From Chimonanthus salicifolius (lineage: Eukaryota > Streptophyta > Magnoliopsida > Laurales > Calycanthaceae): DNA of 64,000 bases. Shown piece by piece: positions 13,401-23,696 of this stretch. The stretch is taken from NCBI GenBank assembly GCA_013350335.1, contig CM023534.1, positions 4,092,001-4,156,000 of the forward strand. Reading direction: 5' to 3'. Every line of letters starts with the position of its first letter. The stretch's first letter is position 1. The position numbers and the translations under genes were made by a program. Below the pieces are notes generated by a model. The model was not told where the DNA came from, ran no database searches, and saw only the letters and a list, made by a program, of their open reading frames with translations.

Positions 13401-16400
13401 ACAATTAATGGCTTAGTTTTGGAATTTTTCTGAACCATTATTCCATTTAATTATTCAACCTCTTGCAGACACTCATTGAAAATGGACTAAGAGAGAGAGT
13501 CATTCTAAGGGTTGATGGTGGCTTTAAGAGTGGAGTTGATGTTCTCATGGCTGCTGTAATGGGTGCTGACGAATACGGATTTGGTTCTGTTGCTATGATT
13601 GCTACAGGATGTGTTATGGCACGCATTTGCCATACAAACAACTGCCCGGTTGGTGTTGCCAGTCAGGTATTTGGAAGTCATTTTTGCAATGTCAACTGAT
13701 AACAGCTCCCCCAAACCAGCCCCACCCCCAAACCTTACCCGAACCAATAATAATAATAATAATAAAGTAGGGATGAGATAAACAGAAAATCGTGATGTTT
13801 TCACATTCTAATGCAGAGAGAAGAGCTCCGTGCGCGATTTCCTGGTGTGCCTGGTGATCTTGTCAACTACTTTTTATATGTGGCTGAAGAGGTGATCATC
13901 TAGGAATGACTTTTTTATGCATTTTGAAATTCAAAATCTAATGTTTGAATTGCAGTTTAATAGAAATCCATTCAGGTGTTCAATAATTAAGTGGGAGGTT
14001 GTATTCACCTGCCCTTAAGGGTATGTTTGTGTTTTTCATTGAAAACAAGATTTTCAATGAAAATTAGTTTTTGCACAAAACTCAAGGTAGTTTTCACAAA
14101 AAGAGAAGTGGTTTTCAAACTGAACTGTTATTTTCTCATGCTTGCTAAAATATGGGATTTTCAATGAAAATGTGCATTGATGCATATGCAAAAAGTAGAT
14201 TTTCCTATGTAAGAGGTCATTTTCAAGGAAACCATTTGGGAAGTTGATTTTCCTGTCCACTTTCTATTATGTGGAAATACACAAACATGCCCCAAGAGGT
14301 CTCCACCTGTCCACTGAAATCTTCATCGTGATGGATATTGAATGTTCGGACCTTTGAATGCTCCAAACTCAGCTACTTTGAGTTCCTTTACATAAAGGAC
14401 TTAATAAAAAATTATGTTCTGGCTAGGTACGAGGCATATTAGCACAACTGGGTTATGAGAAGATGGATGATATAATTGGACGAACAGAGATACTAAGACC
14501 AAGGAATATCTCCTTAATGAAGACTCAACAACTTGATCTCAGTTACATTCTATCGGTAATATATGTCACAACACTTTGATCTGCATATCTTTTCTAACTT
14601 TTGTCCATCTTTCAGCTTTATTTCTATAGATTTTTAAAGGAATGTCTTTTCTGATTATGGTCCAGAGTGTCGGGTTACCAAAGTGGAGCAGCACTGCCAT
14701 TCGCAATCAGGATGCTCATTCTAATGGAGCTGTTCTAGATGATGTTCTACTCTCTGATCCTGAGGTTACAACTGTGTGACTTTCTGGTGAAAAAAAAAAA
14801 ATTAAGCACATCATATTTCCTCTAACTTGCATGGGTGCGGGTGTGAGTGGTCCAAGTCATCATTGTCTAAAAAAACTTCTATTTTTTTTTCAGCATGTGT
14901 GTGTGTGAGAGAGAGTCCTATCACCACTGTAGAAAATCCATTCAGAAGAAAACTCTAGATCATAAGAAAATCAGAAAACTCTCTCCATATATTGAAACTC
15001 TGCTATTCTCACTTTAAATGGCAACATGTCAATTCCTTCTCTGATTTTACTGATGTTGTTTTTGGAGTTCCTGGAATGCAGTAGCTACTCATTTATGCAG
15101 TGATGTTTATGATGTTAACTTAAGAAAATACAACTCAAAAACTGAAGGAGAGGTCTAGAAAGAATTTTTCTATTCCCTTGAGTTTCTGCTGTTAGACTAG
15201 GTCACCTATATGTGTAACAACAATCATTGATTTTATTCTTAAACATGTTATCTAGACACACTGAATCTTCTTTTTTTTTTTTTAATTTATTTACAGATTG
15301 CTCGTGCGATTGAGAATGAAAAGGTGGTAAATAAAACGATAAAGATATATAATATTGATCGGGCTGTCTGTGGCCGTATAGCTGGAGTGGTTGCAAAGAA
15401 ATATGGAGACACAGGATTTGCAGGACAGCTGAACATAACGTAAGAATGGATTCTCTTTGTTTTTTTTTCCTTCTTTTTCTTTTAACAAGCATAAGAACGA
15501 ATGAGCAGCATGTTACAATGCATTAGTACATTTGCATGGTTAAATTTTAAACCAAATGACATAGTTTTGAGAGATGATCCTTTGCAGATTTACAGGAAGT
15601 GCTGGACAATCATTTGGCTGTTTTCTAACTCCTGGAATGAACATCCGACTGGTGGGAGAAGCTAATGACTATGTGGGGAAGGTATGACCAATCCTCCACA
15701 TTGGATTTAATACCCAGCACTGTGAACCAACACTACCAAATGTCTCCTGCTTTAGGGTATGGCTGGTGGTGAGCTGGTAGTAACTCCAGTTGAAAGTACT
15801 GGATTTTGTCCAGAGGACGCAGCCATTGTAGGAAATACCTGTCTGTATGGGGCAACTGGTGGTCAAGTTTTTGTTAGAGGAAAAGCTGGAGAGCGTTTTG
15901 CTGTCAGAAACTCTCTGGCTGAAGCAGTAGTTGAGGGGACAGGAGATCATTGTTGTGAATACATGACAGGTGGTTGTGTCATCGTGCTTGGAAAGTGAGT
16001 ATCCCTTTGGCCGATCTGTTCATTATTTTAATTGAAGAATGTAACATGATGATCTGCGTTTGTGGATTTTGACAGGGTGGGCAGGAATGTTGCTGCTGGC
16101 ATGACTGGTGGTTTGGCATATATTCTCGATGAGGATGACACCCTTATACCAAAGGTCGATTTCTATGAATAATATTACTTCTAACACACAAGAAGAACTA
16201 TTGAGCCTAGGGAAATAGTCTCCCGGTGTATGGGACCTATGGACCCCATATGGGGCCAATTGAATGATAAATCTAAACCGTTCTATTTATTTCTTTATTA
16301 GATTTAGATTCAACCTTAGTTGATGTCTATTTGATGCATCTTTGCTGTCTGATTGACAATGATAGCAACAAATATTTATCCAATTGTTTATTTTTTTTCT

Positions 16401-17959
16401 TAAAAATAATCAAGGGCTAGGATGATTTAATTATAGCCTCATTTTTTTTAACAGTTTGATAGTCCCTTTGCTAAGTCTATCCATCCGTCCAAGTTTTTGT
16501 TATCATAGGGTGGGTCCACCCTCTAACATGACCCATTGGAGCTCCCAGGTTTTTCAGTCCAGGTGTCTGGTAGACCTGCCCATATATATGAGCAAATAGA
16601 TTATCTTTGTGCAACCTGCTCTATTATTCTGAGCAAACTATTTTGAGTTATTGATTGTCATACATTCACCATGCATGAATTATCCACATTTGGAATGGGC
16701 AAAATCTGATTGTCATTGTACTTGGAGTAGAGTTCTAAATTTACAATGGATTGGTTAAGAGGAATAGAATTTGGAGAGAGGGGAAGAAATTTTAGGGAAG
16801 CATAATCACATTTTAGTTTGTTAATTGTATTGCTTATCATTGAATCCTTAGATTTTAAAATTGCTTAGGTTCTTCGGTCAACTAATTCGGTTGCCAACGA
16901 GATGGCCTATTAAGGGTTATCTTTAGATTCTGAAGTTGTAACTAGTTACTTGTAATTTCGTGTTGGGGGCTTCCATTGGCCTTCCTTTACTTTCTTGTAA
17001 TTCTTTTTGGAATTAATGAAGTTACATTTTAAAAAAAATTGTATTGCTTATCAATGAGATAGTTACATTACAACTAACTATCCTTGTATTTATAAGTGAC
17101 AGTAACTCTTGACAAGTAAGTGTGGATATTTCTCATTTTTGTCTGGACTGGTAGACCATGTAGGTTGGTCCACCCAAGCGCCTCCATAGACAAGTCAGCA
17201 AATTTAGCTTTTGACCTCACAGTGTAAACAATGTTCGACAGCATTTTTTTTCTTGTTGCAATCGACTTACCATGTGTTGTCCTCTTCTAGTAAATAGGAT
17301 TTTATGTGATGTGTAAAACCACCAAATCCGTGATTTAGGGATTCATTTTGCAAAGGCTGTTCTGCTATATATGAGCAGATGCTTAACCTCCATGCATCAG
17401 TTGTCCTCATCCCCAACCTCTAATCTTTTTCAATGATCCAAGTCCATACTTTCTTGTGGCAATCATCTTTGTTTTCTAAATATGGCTAACTGTACTATCT
17501 ATTTTTCTAGTGCATTGCAGGTATTTCGAAATCAATTTTCTATGTTTATTACTTCTATTTCGGTCCATGCTTTGTTATTTGCCTTTTGTTTTGAGCTGTA
17601 CTTATCCTTATTTCTGCATATTGATCACGGTCTAGATTAATAAGGAAATAGTGAAGACCCAGAGAGTGGTTGCACCTGTAGGCCAGATGCAACTGAAGAG
17701 CCTCATAGAAGCTCATGTGGTAAGAACCAAGACTGCTGCAAATTTCCTCGTTTACCTTTAGCCGATACTGTAAGTAACCAATTTGTCCTTCTTTAAGGAA
17801 AAAACTGGCAGCACCAAAGGCTCTACCATTTTGCAAGAGTGGGATAAATATCTCCCCTTGTTTTGGCAATTGGTTCCACCAAGTGAAGAAGATACCCCAG
17901 AGGCCTGTGCAGAGTTTGAGAGTACAGAAGCTGGACAGGTGGCATTGCAATCTGCATGA
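422..17959 (+). CDS. GLU1: Ferredoxin-dependent glutamate synthase (Fd-GOGAT), 3' 21 exons, 5' end outside window
   Basis: Converts glutamine plus 2-oxoglutarate to two glutamates using reduced ferredoxin in the plastid (known for the family). Exons: 422-579, 3429-3558, 4382-4440, 4558-4664, 9976-10072, 10561-10676, 10774-10971, 11566-11676, 12040-12279, 12496-12594, 13275-13370, 13469-13666, 13817-13891, 14427-14555, 14666-14764, 15297-15439, 15588-15681, 15756-15994, 16076-16154, 17636-17719, 17798-17959. They encode about 903 residues: the end of the N-terminal half, the central domain, the FMN-binding synthase domain with the 3Fe-4S cysteines, and the C-terminal beta-helix ([14 protein letters not shown]). 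The protein stops without an NADH-oxidising beta-subunit part, which separates it from NADH-GOGAT. The exons total 2713 nt, one base more than a whole number of codons; the surplus lies in exon 4558-4664. Every other junction keeps phase. The N-terminal amidotransferase part must lie upstream. Confidence 0.95.
1052..1399. mobile_element. Foldback MITE-like element 1
   Basis: The arms are inverted copies. The left arm (about 1052-1150) has GAGGGAC, then a tract reading ggccccacta, cacccttcc, cacacccatctacccc. The right arm (about 1290-1399) gives the same order when reverse-complemented (ggccccactaacacccc, cacacccatctaccccc). Arms are about 100 bp with mismatches and small indels around a roughly 140 bp AT-richer core. 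No transposase is present. No clear target duplication was found, so the superfamily is unassigned. Confidence 0.65.
1413..1479. repeat. (AT)n microsatellite
   Basis: A nearly pure run of alternating T and A, with one C interruption at 1441, sits exactly between foldback elements 1 and 2. Confidence 0.95.
1480..1826. mobile_element. Foldback MITE-like element 2
   Basis: The left end reads tccctcgcactctttaa. The right end, reverse-complemented, reads tccctcacactccttact. Further in, both arms share ttgaaaaggtctaa and cccacaaaaaatcat-type blocks in mirrored order. The element is about 347 bp and non-coding. Target duplication is unclear because the left flank is the AT microsatellite. Confidence 0.65.
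1858..2160. mobile_element. Foldback MITE-like element 3
   Basis: The left end has agtaatttgcaccaaag and the reverse-complemented right end has ctagtttgcatgaact, with mirrored blocks further in (cccatttgagcc against ggctcatagtgg). The left terminus is itself a short palindrome (tttgcaccaaagtttggtgcaaa region). About 300 bp, no coding capacity. Confidence 0.5.
4183..4320 (-). mobile_element. Poly(A)-tailed retroposon-like fragment
   Basis: A run of about 20 T at 4180-4197 precedes a compact, GC-richer block (cccacgggtgatacccacta, ggccatgagggctcaacctgg) unlike the surrounding AT-rich intron. Read on the minus strand it is a short sequence ending in poly(A), as expected of a short retroposon. 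I could not identify clear A and B boxes or a target duplication. Confidence 0.4.
4558..4664 (+). other. Fd-GOGAT exon with one-base insertion (frameshift)
   Basis: This exon reads [13 protein letters not shown] and then AFCGSV in the expected frame. At 4631-4636 (gtaatc) the frame slips: the next family-conserved residues, [10 protein letters not shown], are encoded one frame over. In the genomic frame translation ends at the stop at 4658-4660. Leaving out one of the two adenines at 4633-4634 restores family sequence through the exon end and the phase-0 junction with the next exon at 9976. All 20 other exons are intact, so this is either an assembly or sequencing error or a very recent null allele. 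Confidence 0.85.
5862..6430 (+). pseudogene. LINE (L1-type) reverse transcriptase fragment
   Basis: Conceptual translation on + gives ordered plant L1 reverse-transcriptase blocks: [12 protein letters not shown], then [38 protein letters not shown], and [12 protein letters not shown] followed by an in-frame TAG. Stops and frame changes break it, and neither the endonuclease nor the 3' tail is present. It is a dead, truncated insertion in the same orientation as the host gene. Confidence 0.85.
7161..7357 (-). mobile_element. tRNA-derived SINE, full copy with 11-bp target duplication
   Basis: On the minus strand it starts with a tRNA-like region (A-box-like tgtcttggtggtcaag, degenerate B-box near ggtcttggcttgaaatc), continues through gaggtttgcacatgcccc and tagtcaggtgctctaagag, and ends ccttggtcttcaaaaaaa. 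It is flanked by identical 11-mers ttatatctttt at 7150-7160 and 7358-7368, a target duplication typical of LINE-driven retroposition. Related copies are at 18363, 31767, 53522 and 61611. Confidence 0.85.
7903..9660 (-). mobile_element. Probable LTR-retrotransposon remnant (LTR region, gypsy-like)
   Basis: The block starts abruptly with tgtaacaccccgtcccg, a common plant LTR terminus (reverse complement ends GGGGTGTTACA), and is compositionally distinct. It contains GC-rich pieces at 8200-8270 and 8560-8680 and a G-rich tandem-like tract at 9300-9540 built from variants of gggccgggct. No gag or pol was found. The upper border and target duplication could not be fixed, so a solo LTR or decayed end is an inference. 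Confidence 0.4.
11041..11186. repeat. 86-bp-period direct duplication in Fd-GOGAT intron
   Basis: A 60-base block starting agatcaaagatgaaatttct occurs at 11041-11100 and again, without a difference that I can see, at 11127-11186. The copies are separated by a short C-rich linker. The following tract to 11270 is C- and CT-rich low-complexity sequence. Confidence 0.9.
12769..13274 (+). repeat. 278-bp tandem duplication covering an intron 3' end
   Basis: Copy 1 (12769-13046) and copy 2 (13047-13274) both start agaatctagaagatgcat and share ordered blocks: gaccaag-ggcttgagtaa, cacacaacaggatacagg, gagaagcctaa, taaagtag and acttatttgggctggt. Copy 2 ends at the used splice acceptor (tacag, exon at 13275). 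The matching position in copy 1 reads tgcaaatag, so the acceptor dinucleotide there has been lost or shifted. Divergence is substantial, so the duplication is old. Confidence 0.85.
13469..13666 (+). other. Fd-GOGAT exon carrying the 3Fe-4S cluster cysteines
   Basis: Sixty-six codons in phase 0. It contains the flavin-domain stretch [17 protein letters not shown] followed by the C-x5-C-x4-C motif of the 3Fe-4S cluster, with cysteine codons at 13610, 13628 and 13643 (context [16 protein letters not shown]). All three ligands are present, so the catalytic core is intact at this point. Confidence 0.9.
14016..14294. mobile_element. hAT-like MITE in Fd-GOGAT intron
   Basis: The left end reads taagggtatgtttgtgtttt. 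The right end, reverse-complemented, reads cttggggcatgtttgtgtat. The body has repeated ttttcaatgaaaat motifs and no coding capacity. The terminal pattern GGGYATGTTTGTGT resembles hAT-type MITEs. An 8-bp target duplication could not be defined. A related left end occurs at 30402. Confidence 0.55.
16155..17635 (+). other. Fd-GOGAT intron (1.48 kb), unassigned content
   Basis: Intron between phase-0 exons. The part at about 16210-16570 holds paired GC-richer blocks (tatgggacctatggacccc near one end, gggtgggtccaccctctaa near the other) that may be a decayed MITE, but the arms do not pair well enough to call. The remainder is AT-rich with no coding signal. Confidence 0.4.
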
Positions 17960-20900
17960 TGACGACCATGCTGTGAAATGAAGGTCTTAGTTTACAAACT
18001 TACCATTGTGAATAGAATCTGGGGATCAAGTGAAGGTCAAACACAGCCTCTGCAGATACCAATTGATTCAAGATTTTGACATGAGTTCTCTGAAGATTAG
18101 TTGCAACGTGAAATTGGTGACACCCACCTGATCTGCTAGATTCAATGTCAAATGTTGTTCATAGAATGGGTACAGCAGGCTGAAGTGATAATCTTCTTCA
18201 GTTGCGATACAACATATGTTATTCTTCCCAATTTTTTTATGGGGTTTCTGTCTGTATATTACTTACTGTATTGGACCTCTTGATCTCCAACTGCTATTTA
18301 AGCGTATTAATCTTAGATATATAAAGTTCAATGAAAAGTTGATATGTTTCTATTTCTTTTTTCTTTTTTTTTTATTTTATCTTTTATGACCAAGATGTCC
18401 AAACCTTTTAGAGCACTCCACTAATCTTTGGAGCATGTGCAAGCCGTCCTACTATGTTCTTATTTCAACTTGTGCTCAAATTGATGTTTATTTAACAGAT
18501 CTGGTTTTTTTTTTTTTTTTTTGAATTTTTTCTACATTGGTGGCAATTTTATGCCAGGCACAAGTAGGTCCTGATCGTTGGAACCAAATTTTTTGTGGAT
18601 CCGAATCATGTCAGCAATTCAATTTTTTTGTAAAAAAGTTATTTTATTACCCAGCTAAAAGGGAAAATTCATGCAATAAATACATTGGGTGTTAAAAACG
18701 GGTAACGAGTATAGTGTATCAAGACAGGCAGCTGTATTTAGCTTAGTCGTTAATTAGATATATTGAGTTTTTTCGGCCAAAACTTAAAATATATTAATTT
18801 TAAGAAAACCAAGTTTTTCAACGCTACTGGGGCTCTACTATCCAGTCATTCAGTAAGCCACCCTTCGTGTCTTCAATTATTTCAAACTTTTTTTTTTAAA
18901 ATATGTAGAAATCCGTCGACCCTATTTTGTGTTGATCATAGATAAAACTCTAGATTCAGAATATCACCCAATCACCTATAAACACTATAGATCAGGTTAG
19001 GCGCCCCAAGGATTTGGGGGCAAGATTTCTCACACAAAATGAGAATATCCAACTACTTGAATAAATAAAGTGATGAAGTAATAAATAAAGTGATGTACAT
19101 TTTGTGATGCAAATGCAATACAAATCTAGTTCACTGATGAGCATCATTTTGGTCTGTGTGAGATTTTACGTATTCCATGTATGAATAAAACATCATAACA
19201 TCGACAATTTAGACCAAAAAGGCACACATCACTATTCATAACATCTAAAACATTATTGATTATAGTGTTCAACCCTACTAGATCATTATGACATTGAATA
19301 CTTTCTGGTGTTCAGAGTAAAATTTGAGTCCAAGATATATGAAATAGGGCCATATTTGTGCAGAACAACTAATTTCACAAAACAAAGGGTAGGGTTGGGT
19401 TTAGGTTTCACATCTAAGTTGGGTAGGGTTCAAGTATAGAGATTATGAAATAGGTTCCAGTTGGGTTGCATTCAAGCCATTGTATGGCTATTAACTTCAA
19501 CCACCAAACTACCCCTAGACTAAGTTCCTTTTGTATGTTGTTTGTAGGTGATGTGATGCTAATTAGACATTAAGGATGTCAACAACAAGAGTTTGAGCTG
19601 GGTTTGGTTGACTCAAGTTCGACACAAGCAACATACAATATTATACAACATTTATACAAAATAACATGCAATCAGGCAAGCTGAGCTCTAAAGAGCTAAA
19701 CTTGGGCTTAGCCAAGCTCAATGAGCCTGTTAGCAAGCAAAACTTGGGCCAAGGCTAACAAACCACAGCCTAACTTGATCTTAGCTTTGGGCTCTGAAGC
19801 CAAGTTCAAATTTGGGCCCTATCATGCCAAGTCAAGCTAGTCTGTTAGTTAGTTGGTTTGCTTACAACCCCACAATTAATTCAAACATAAGATCATCATT
19901 ATCATTATCAACGTAATCACCATTATCATCTAAGTCATTTATCCCATTAATTTAGACTTGAGTTTTATATTTAGATTTGACAAAAAAAAAATCACAGACC
20001 AACTGTTTTATCTAATGCCCATGGGACTTGAACCCACAATATCGAAGCTCTAACAACGAGTCTTAGTGCAACAAGTTTTGATGTAATAAAAAGACAACCT
20101 TTTTTATAAGCTTTGACTTGCCCATATGCGACAGTCTGTATTATTTCCACCTTCGGCTCTCATCATCTCAATCATTCATTGTTACATAGTTAGAAAAATA
20201 TTATTGAGTAATTACATAACGAGACACCGCACAAATCTCTTTTTTTCTTCATTAGGTTTGTTTTAACTTAGAGAATCTATTAATATACTTTTGGCGCATT
20301 CGGTGCAAAAACGAACCTTAAGAGATAAAAAAAATTGAAAAACGACAAGTATTTTAGAACAGTGGGAGTACTAATTTTTTTTTTTGAAAAAAACCAAGTT
20401 TCTTAACTCAATTGAGTCTCTACTCTCTAATCATGGCAAGTCACACTTCGTTCCTTCAATTATTTCAAACTTTGATGTATATTAGGGGTGCAACATCGAT
20501 TCTGGTCAATCCAAATCTTGCTGACCCAACTCAAATATATGGGTGGGTTAATCCAATGCAGTTTAAAATATGGATTGATTCAGATGGGGTTGTGTTAGGA
20601 TCAAGTTTTGTATAATTTGATGTCTAAATTATTAAAAAGGACTGATGTTTTATATATTTTTTTGAATAATTCTTCAAGTGTTATATCGTTATCTGATAAT
20701 TTTCAGTATTAATTATTTATAATGATTATATTTTAGTTATAAGAACTTGTTTTTAATTACTTGCAGACTAAATTATCTAGGTAGTTGTAGAAGTTTATTT
20801 GTGATCTAATTTAATCCCCTAAATTGATTCATCTCAATTGAAAATGGAACCCAGATTACATGACAGAGTGATGGACACACTGGAATCTTTAATTTTTCAT
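17960..20900. other. Intergenic region downstream of Fd-GOGAT
   Basis: It holds the Fd-GOGAT 3' UTR (about 17960-18330, polyadenylation site not determined), a truncated SINE at 18363-18453, and AT-rich spacer. There is a diverged direct repeat of about 80 bp at 18805-18895 and 20390-20475, sharing aaaaccaagttt, ctctact and cttcaattatttcaaactt. The part at 19380-19860 is a decayed repeat rich in gggtt and gagctt words. No gene recognised. Confidence 0.6.
18363..18453 (-). mobile_element. 5'-truncated SINE copy
   Basis: After the T run, 18386-18453 matches the 3' half of the SINE seen at 7161 (agagcactccactaatcttt, gagcatgtgcaagc). Imperfect flanking repeats atgtttctatttc (18344-18356) and atgttcttatttc (18454-18466) look like its target duplication. 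Confidence 0.65.
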
Positions 20901-20939
20901 GTGGAGCTAACATTTGTCATAAATGAAAACAAAACCCAT

Positions 20940-21280
20940 TCCCGTCTACGTCCCCTCTTTCTCTTCCACCTTTCGCCGCCGGAAATCTCAAACCGTCCCT
21001 CTCTTCTCCCCGTTTTTCTCCCTCTTTCCCCTTTTAGCTCTCGCGCCTCTCTCCTTTTCTTCTCTCAGTTCTTCTTCTCCTCCCTTTCAGTCTTGATTTC
21101 TTTTTCTCTCACGGTCTCTCTTCTCTAGATCTAGATCTCTCGCCTCTCTCTCCAATCACCGTTCTCTCTCTTCCTCTCCTCTAACGGTGGAAGAAGACCA
21201 GCTGCAGCAGCCAGTGCCGACGGTCCCACGGTCGGACCGCCTCTTCCTTGCCGACGGTTTCCCTCTCCCTCAGACGGTAA
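20940..21280 (+). other. GC- and CT-rich exon-like block ending in a consensus splice donor
   Basis: In an AT-rich surrounding this block is rich in C and T (ctttctcttccacctttcgc, repeated ctctctc), then GC-rich (ccgacggtcccacggtcgg), and ends gacggtaagcgg, a good 5' splice site near 21276. It looks like a 5' UTR or first exon. No plausible + strand coding exon follows until the SKIP5-like gene about 6 kb away, with a copia element between. It could be a distant first exon of that gene, an orphaned promoter or a captured fragment. Confidence 0.35.
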
Positions 21281-23253
21281 GCGGTGTGCTTAACCTTTTA
21301 ATTTATTTTAATTTATTTCTCAGTTATTAACCGTTTCCGTCTAAAAAAAAAAGAAAAAAAAATAACAGAAGATCGATTTTAAAAATGAAAGGGAGAGGAT
21401 AAAATAAGTATATATTATTATTCTCAGTTTTCAAAAGTCCCAGGTAGGCTGTTCGGATATATAAGTGACGCTCTTTCTTCAATCAACATGAGACCTTTTG
21501 GGATGTGTAAGGGCGCACATTCCAATGCAAAACTGTGAGGGCGTGTGTGGGCCCAAAGTGAATAATATCATGCTTGTTGGGGCAGGAACGTTACAACATG
21601 TCATAGCTGTGTGTAGTAATTTGAAATTTATACCATCATATTTTCCAATTAGTCCTCTGTAAATGAGACTCCAATATAGCTAAAGCTTATCTGGTAGTGG
21701 ATTTCAACAAAATTTGAATTCACACAAAGAAACAGTTGGAAGTAATCCTACTTGTTATCTTTGATACAACCCTGCAGGATAATAGCCCGATCAGTGACTG
21801 TCAACGTGTCTCACAAAAAGCAAAATTTCAGTGGTGACAGACCTTTTGTAAATACATCAGAAATTTGATAACAAGCTCTTTTCTTGCAACTTGTTCACAC
21901 ACGAAATGAAAATTGATCTCAATATGTGCATGAAATTGGTAGTGAGATAAATGACACTTAGGTTGTCACACCAAATTAATGGAGGATCTTTGAGATAGAC
22001 ACCCAAGTCTTGTAAAACTGATTTAAACCAACATAGCTCAACAGATGTATTGGCCAATCCTCGGTATTCTGACTCAGTGCTCGACTGAACTACTATCTTT
22101 TACTTCTTAAAACTCCAAGAGATAAGATTGTCATTAAGGTAAATAGAATGCCCACTTGTAGATCTTCGATCATCTGGATTACCAATCAAATCAGTATAGA
22201 GGTAAGTAATTAACTGGGTTCAGGTAGATTATTTAATTTGTAGACCATAATCCGCAGTTTCTTTCAAACACTGAAGAATTCTTTCTACAGTAGTCCAATG
22301 AACTGATGTACAGTCATGCATGAACTAACAAACTTGGTTGACTAAATAAGATGTATCAAGTCTTGTTATAGTCAAATATTGCAAAATGGCAACCACATAC
22401 TAAGTAGCATCAGGCAATGGCTTACCTTGATATCTTGAAAGTTTGGTCCCAATAACGACTGGTATGCTGACCGATTTGGCACCATCAATTTTTGTTCGGG
22501 CTAATAAATCTCGAATATACTTGGTTAAGAGTAAGAGGTGACCTCTATATCAAGGAAAAAATTAGTGAGCCGAGATTCATAGCAAAGGCCAAGCTAAGGG
22601 ACTTGACTAAAGAGCCTAATTCATGCTCATTAATGATTTATGTCATCAGCATAAATTAAGAGAATAATGTTAGAGCCACAATGTTGCCGAATAAAAAGTG
22701 ATTTATTTTCCTTTGATCCAAGGCAAGCAAGTTCCAAAAGATAGGAAGTAAGCTATTATATGAAGCTCATGGTGTTTGTTTTAGGCCATATAATGAGTTG
22801 TAAAATATACAGACTCGATTGAGAAACCTTGGATCAATGAACCCAAGAGTTTACTTTATATAAACTTCTTTTTGAAAAATGCCATGTAAGAAGACATTTT
22901 TAACATCAAGTTGTTCCATGCACCATCGATGAGAAAAAAAGTAAAAGATAACACAACTAGAATTGTAGTGGACTAATCTGGCTTTAAATCATTCAATTGA
23001 AACCCATCAACTTTATTTAACTTTAAAGTACGCATTTGCAACCCACAACATTCATATTGGGCTTAGGTTCAACTAATATCCATGTGTCATTATCTATAAG
23101 AGCATTATATTCATCGACCATAGCTGAACGTCATCTAGCATTTTTGTTTGCTTGAGTATTACATAAGCTCTTGAATAGACTGTGTTGAATCATCACTCAT
23201 AGGATGACTGTACGACTGTTGGATATCATTTGAGTGGAGGCATATGTGCTTAC

Positions 23254-23480
23254 TGTTAAGATATGTAATTTAGATTATGACTGATTATAATTATATTATT
23301 TATGATTATGATAGATTGTGAGAGATTACGTTTATCTATCAATTAGGAAATTAGTATCCTTCGATATTGTGAGAAATTCATTGATGTAGTCTATATAATT
23401 GGCTCTCACTTAGTAGAATAATATCAAGATCACACACAAAAATATTATAGTGAATTTATTGTCTCTCTTATTTTCTAACA
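23254..23480 (-). mobile_element. LTR copy A of a head-to-tail LTR pair
   Basis: A 227-bp block begins tgttaagatat and ends ttttctaaca, so its termini are TGTTA...TAACA. Internal blocks (atgattatgatagattgtga, aataatatcaagat, attgtctctcttattttcta) recur in the same order in copy B, which starts at the next base. Strand is uncertain because there is no internal domain. It is nested inside the degenerate copia element. Confidence 0.75.
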
Positions 23481-23696
23481 TGTTAAGATATTCGATTATG
23501 ATGGATTATGATGATATTATTTATGATTATGATAGATTGTGAGAGATTATTTATCTCTCAATTAGGAAATTAGGATCCTCAGATATCGCGAGAGTTTCAT
23601 TGATCTAGTTTATATAATTGCTCACTTAGTGGAATAATATCAAGATTATATAGAGAGATATTACAATGAATAGATTGTCTCTCTTATTTTCTAACA
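23481..23696 (-). mobile_element. LTR copy B of a head-to-tail LTR pair
   Basis: This 216-bp block starts tgttaagatattcg and ends ttttctaaca, directly abutting copy A. The pair is flanked by cttac (23249-23253) and ctaac (23697-23701), a possible 5-bp target duplication with one mismatch. No primer-binding site, polypurine tract or internal sequence lies between the copies. Confidence 0.75.
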
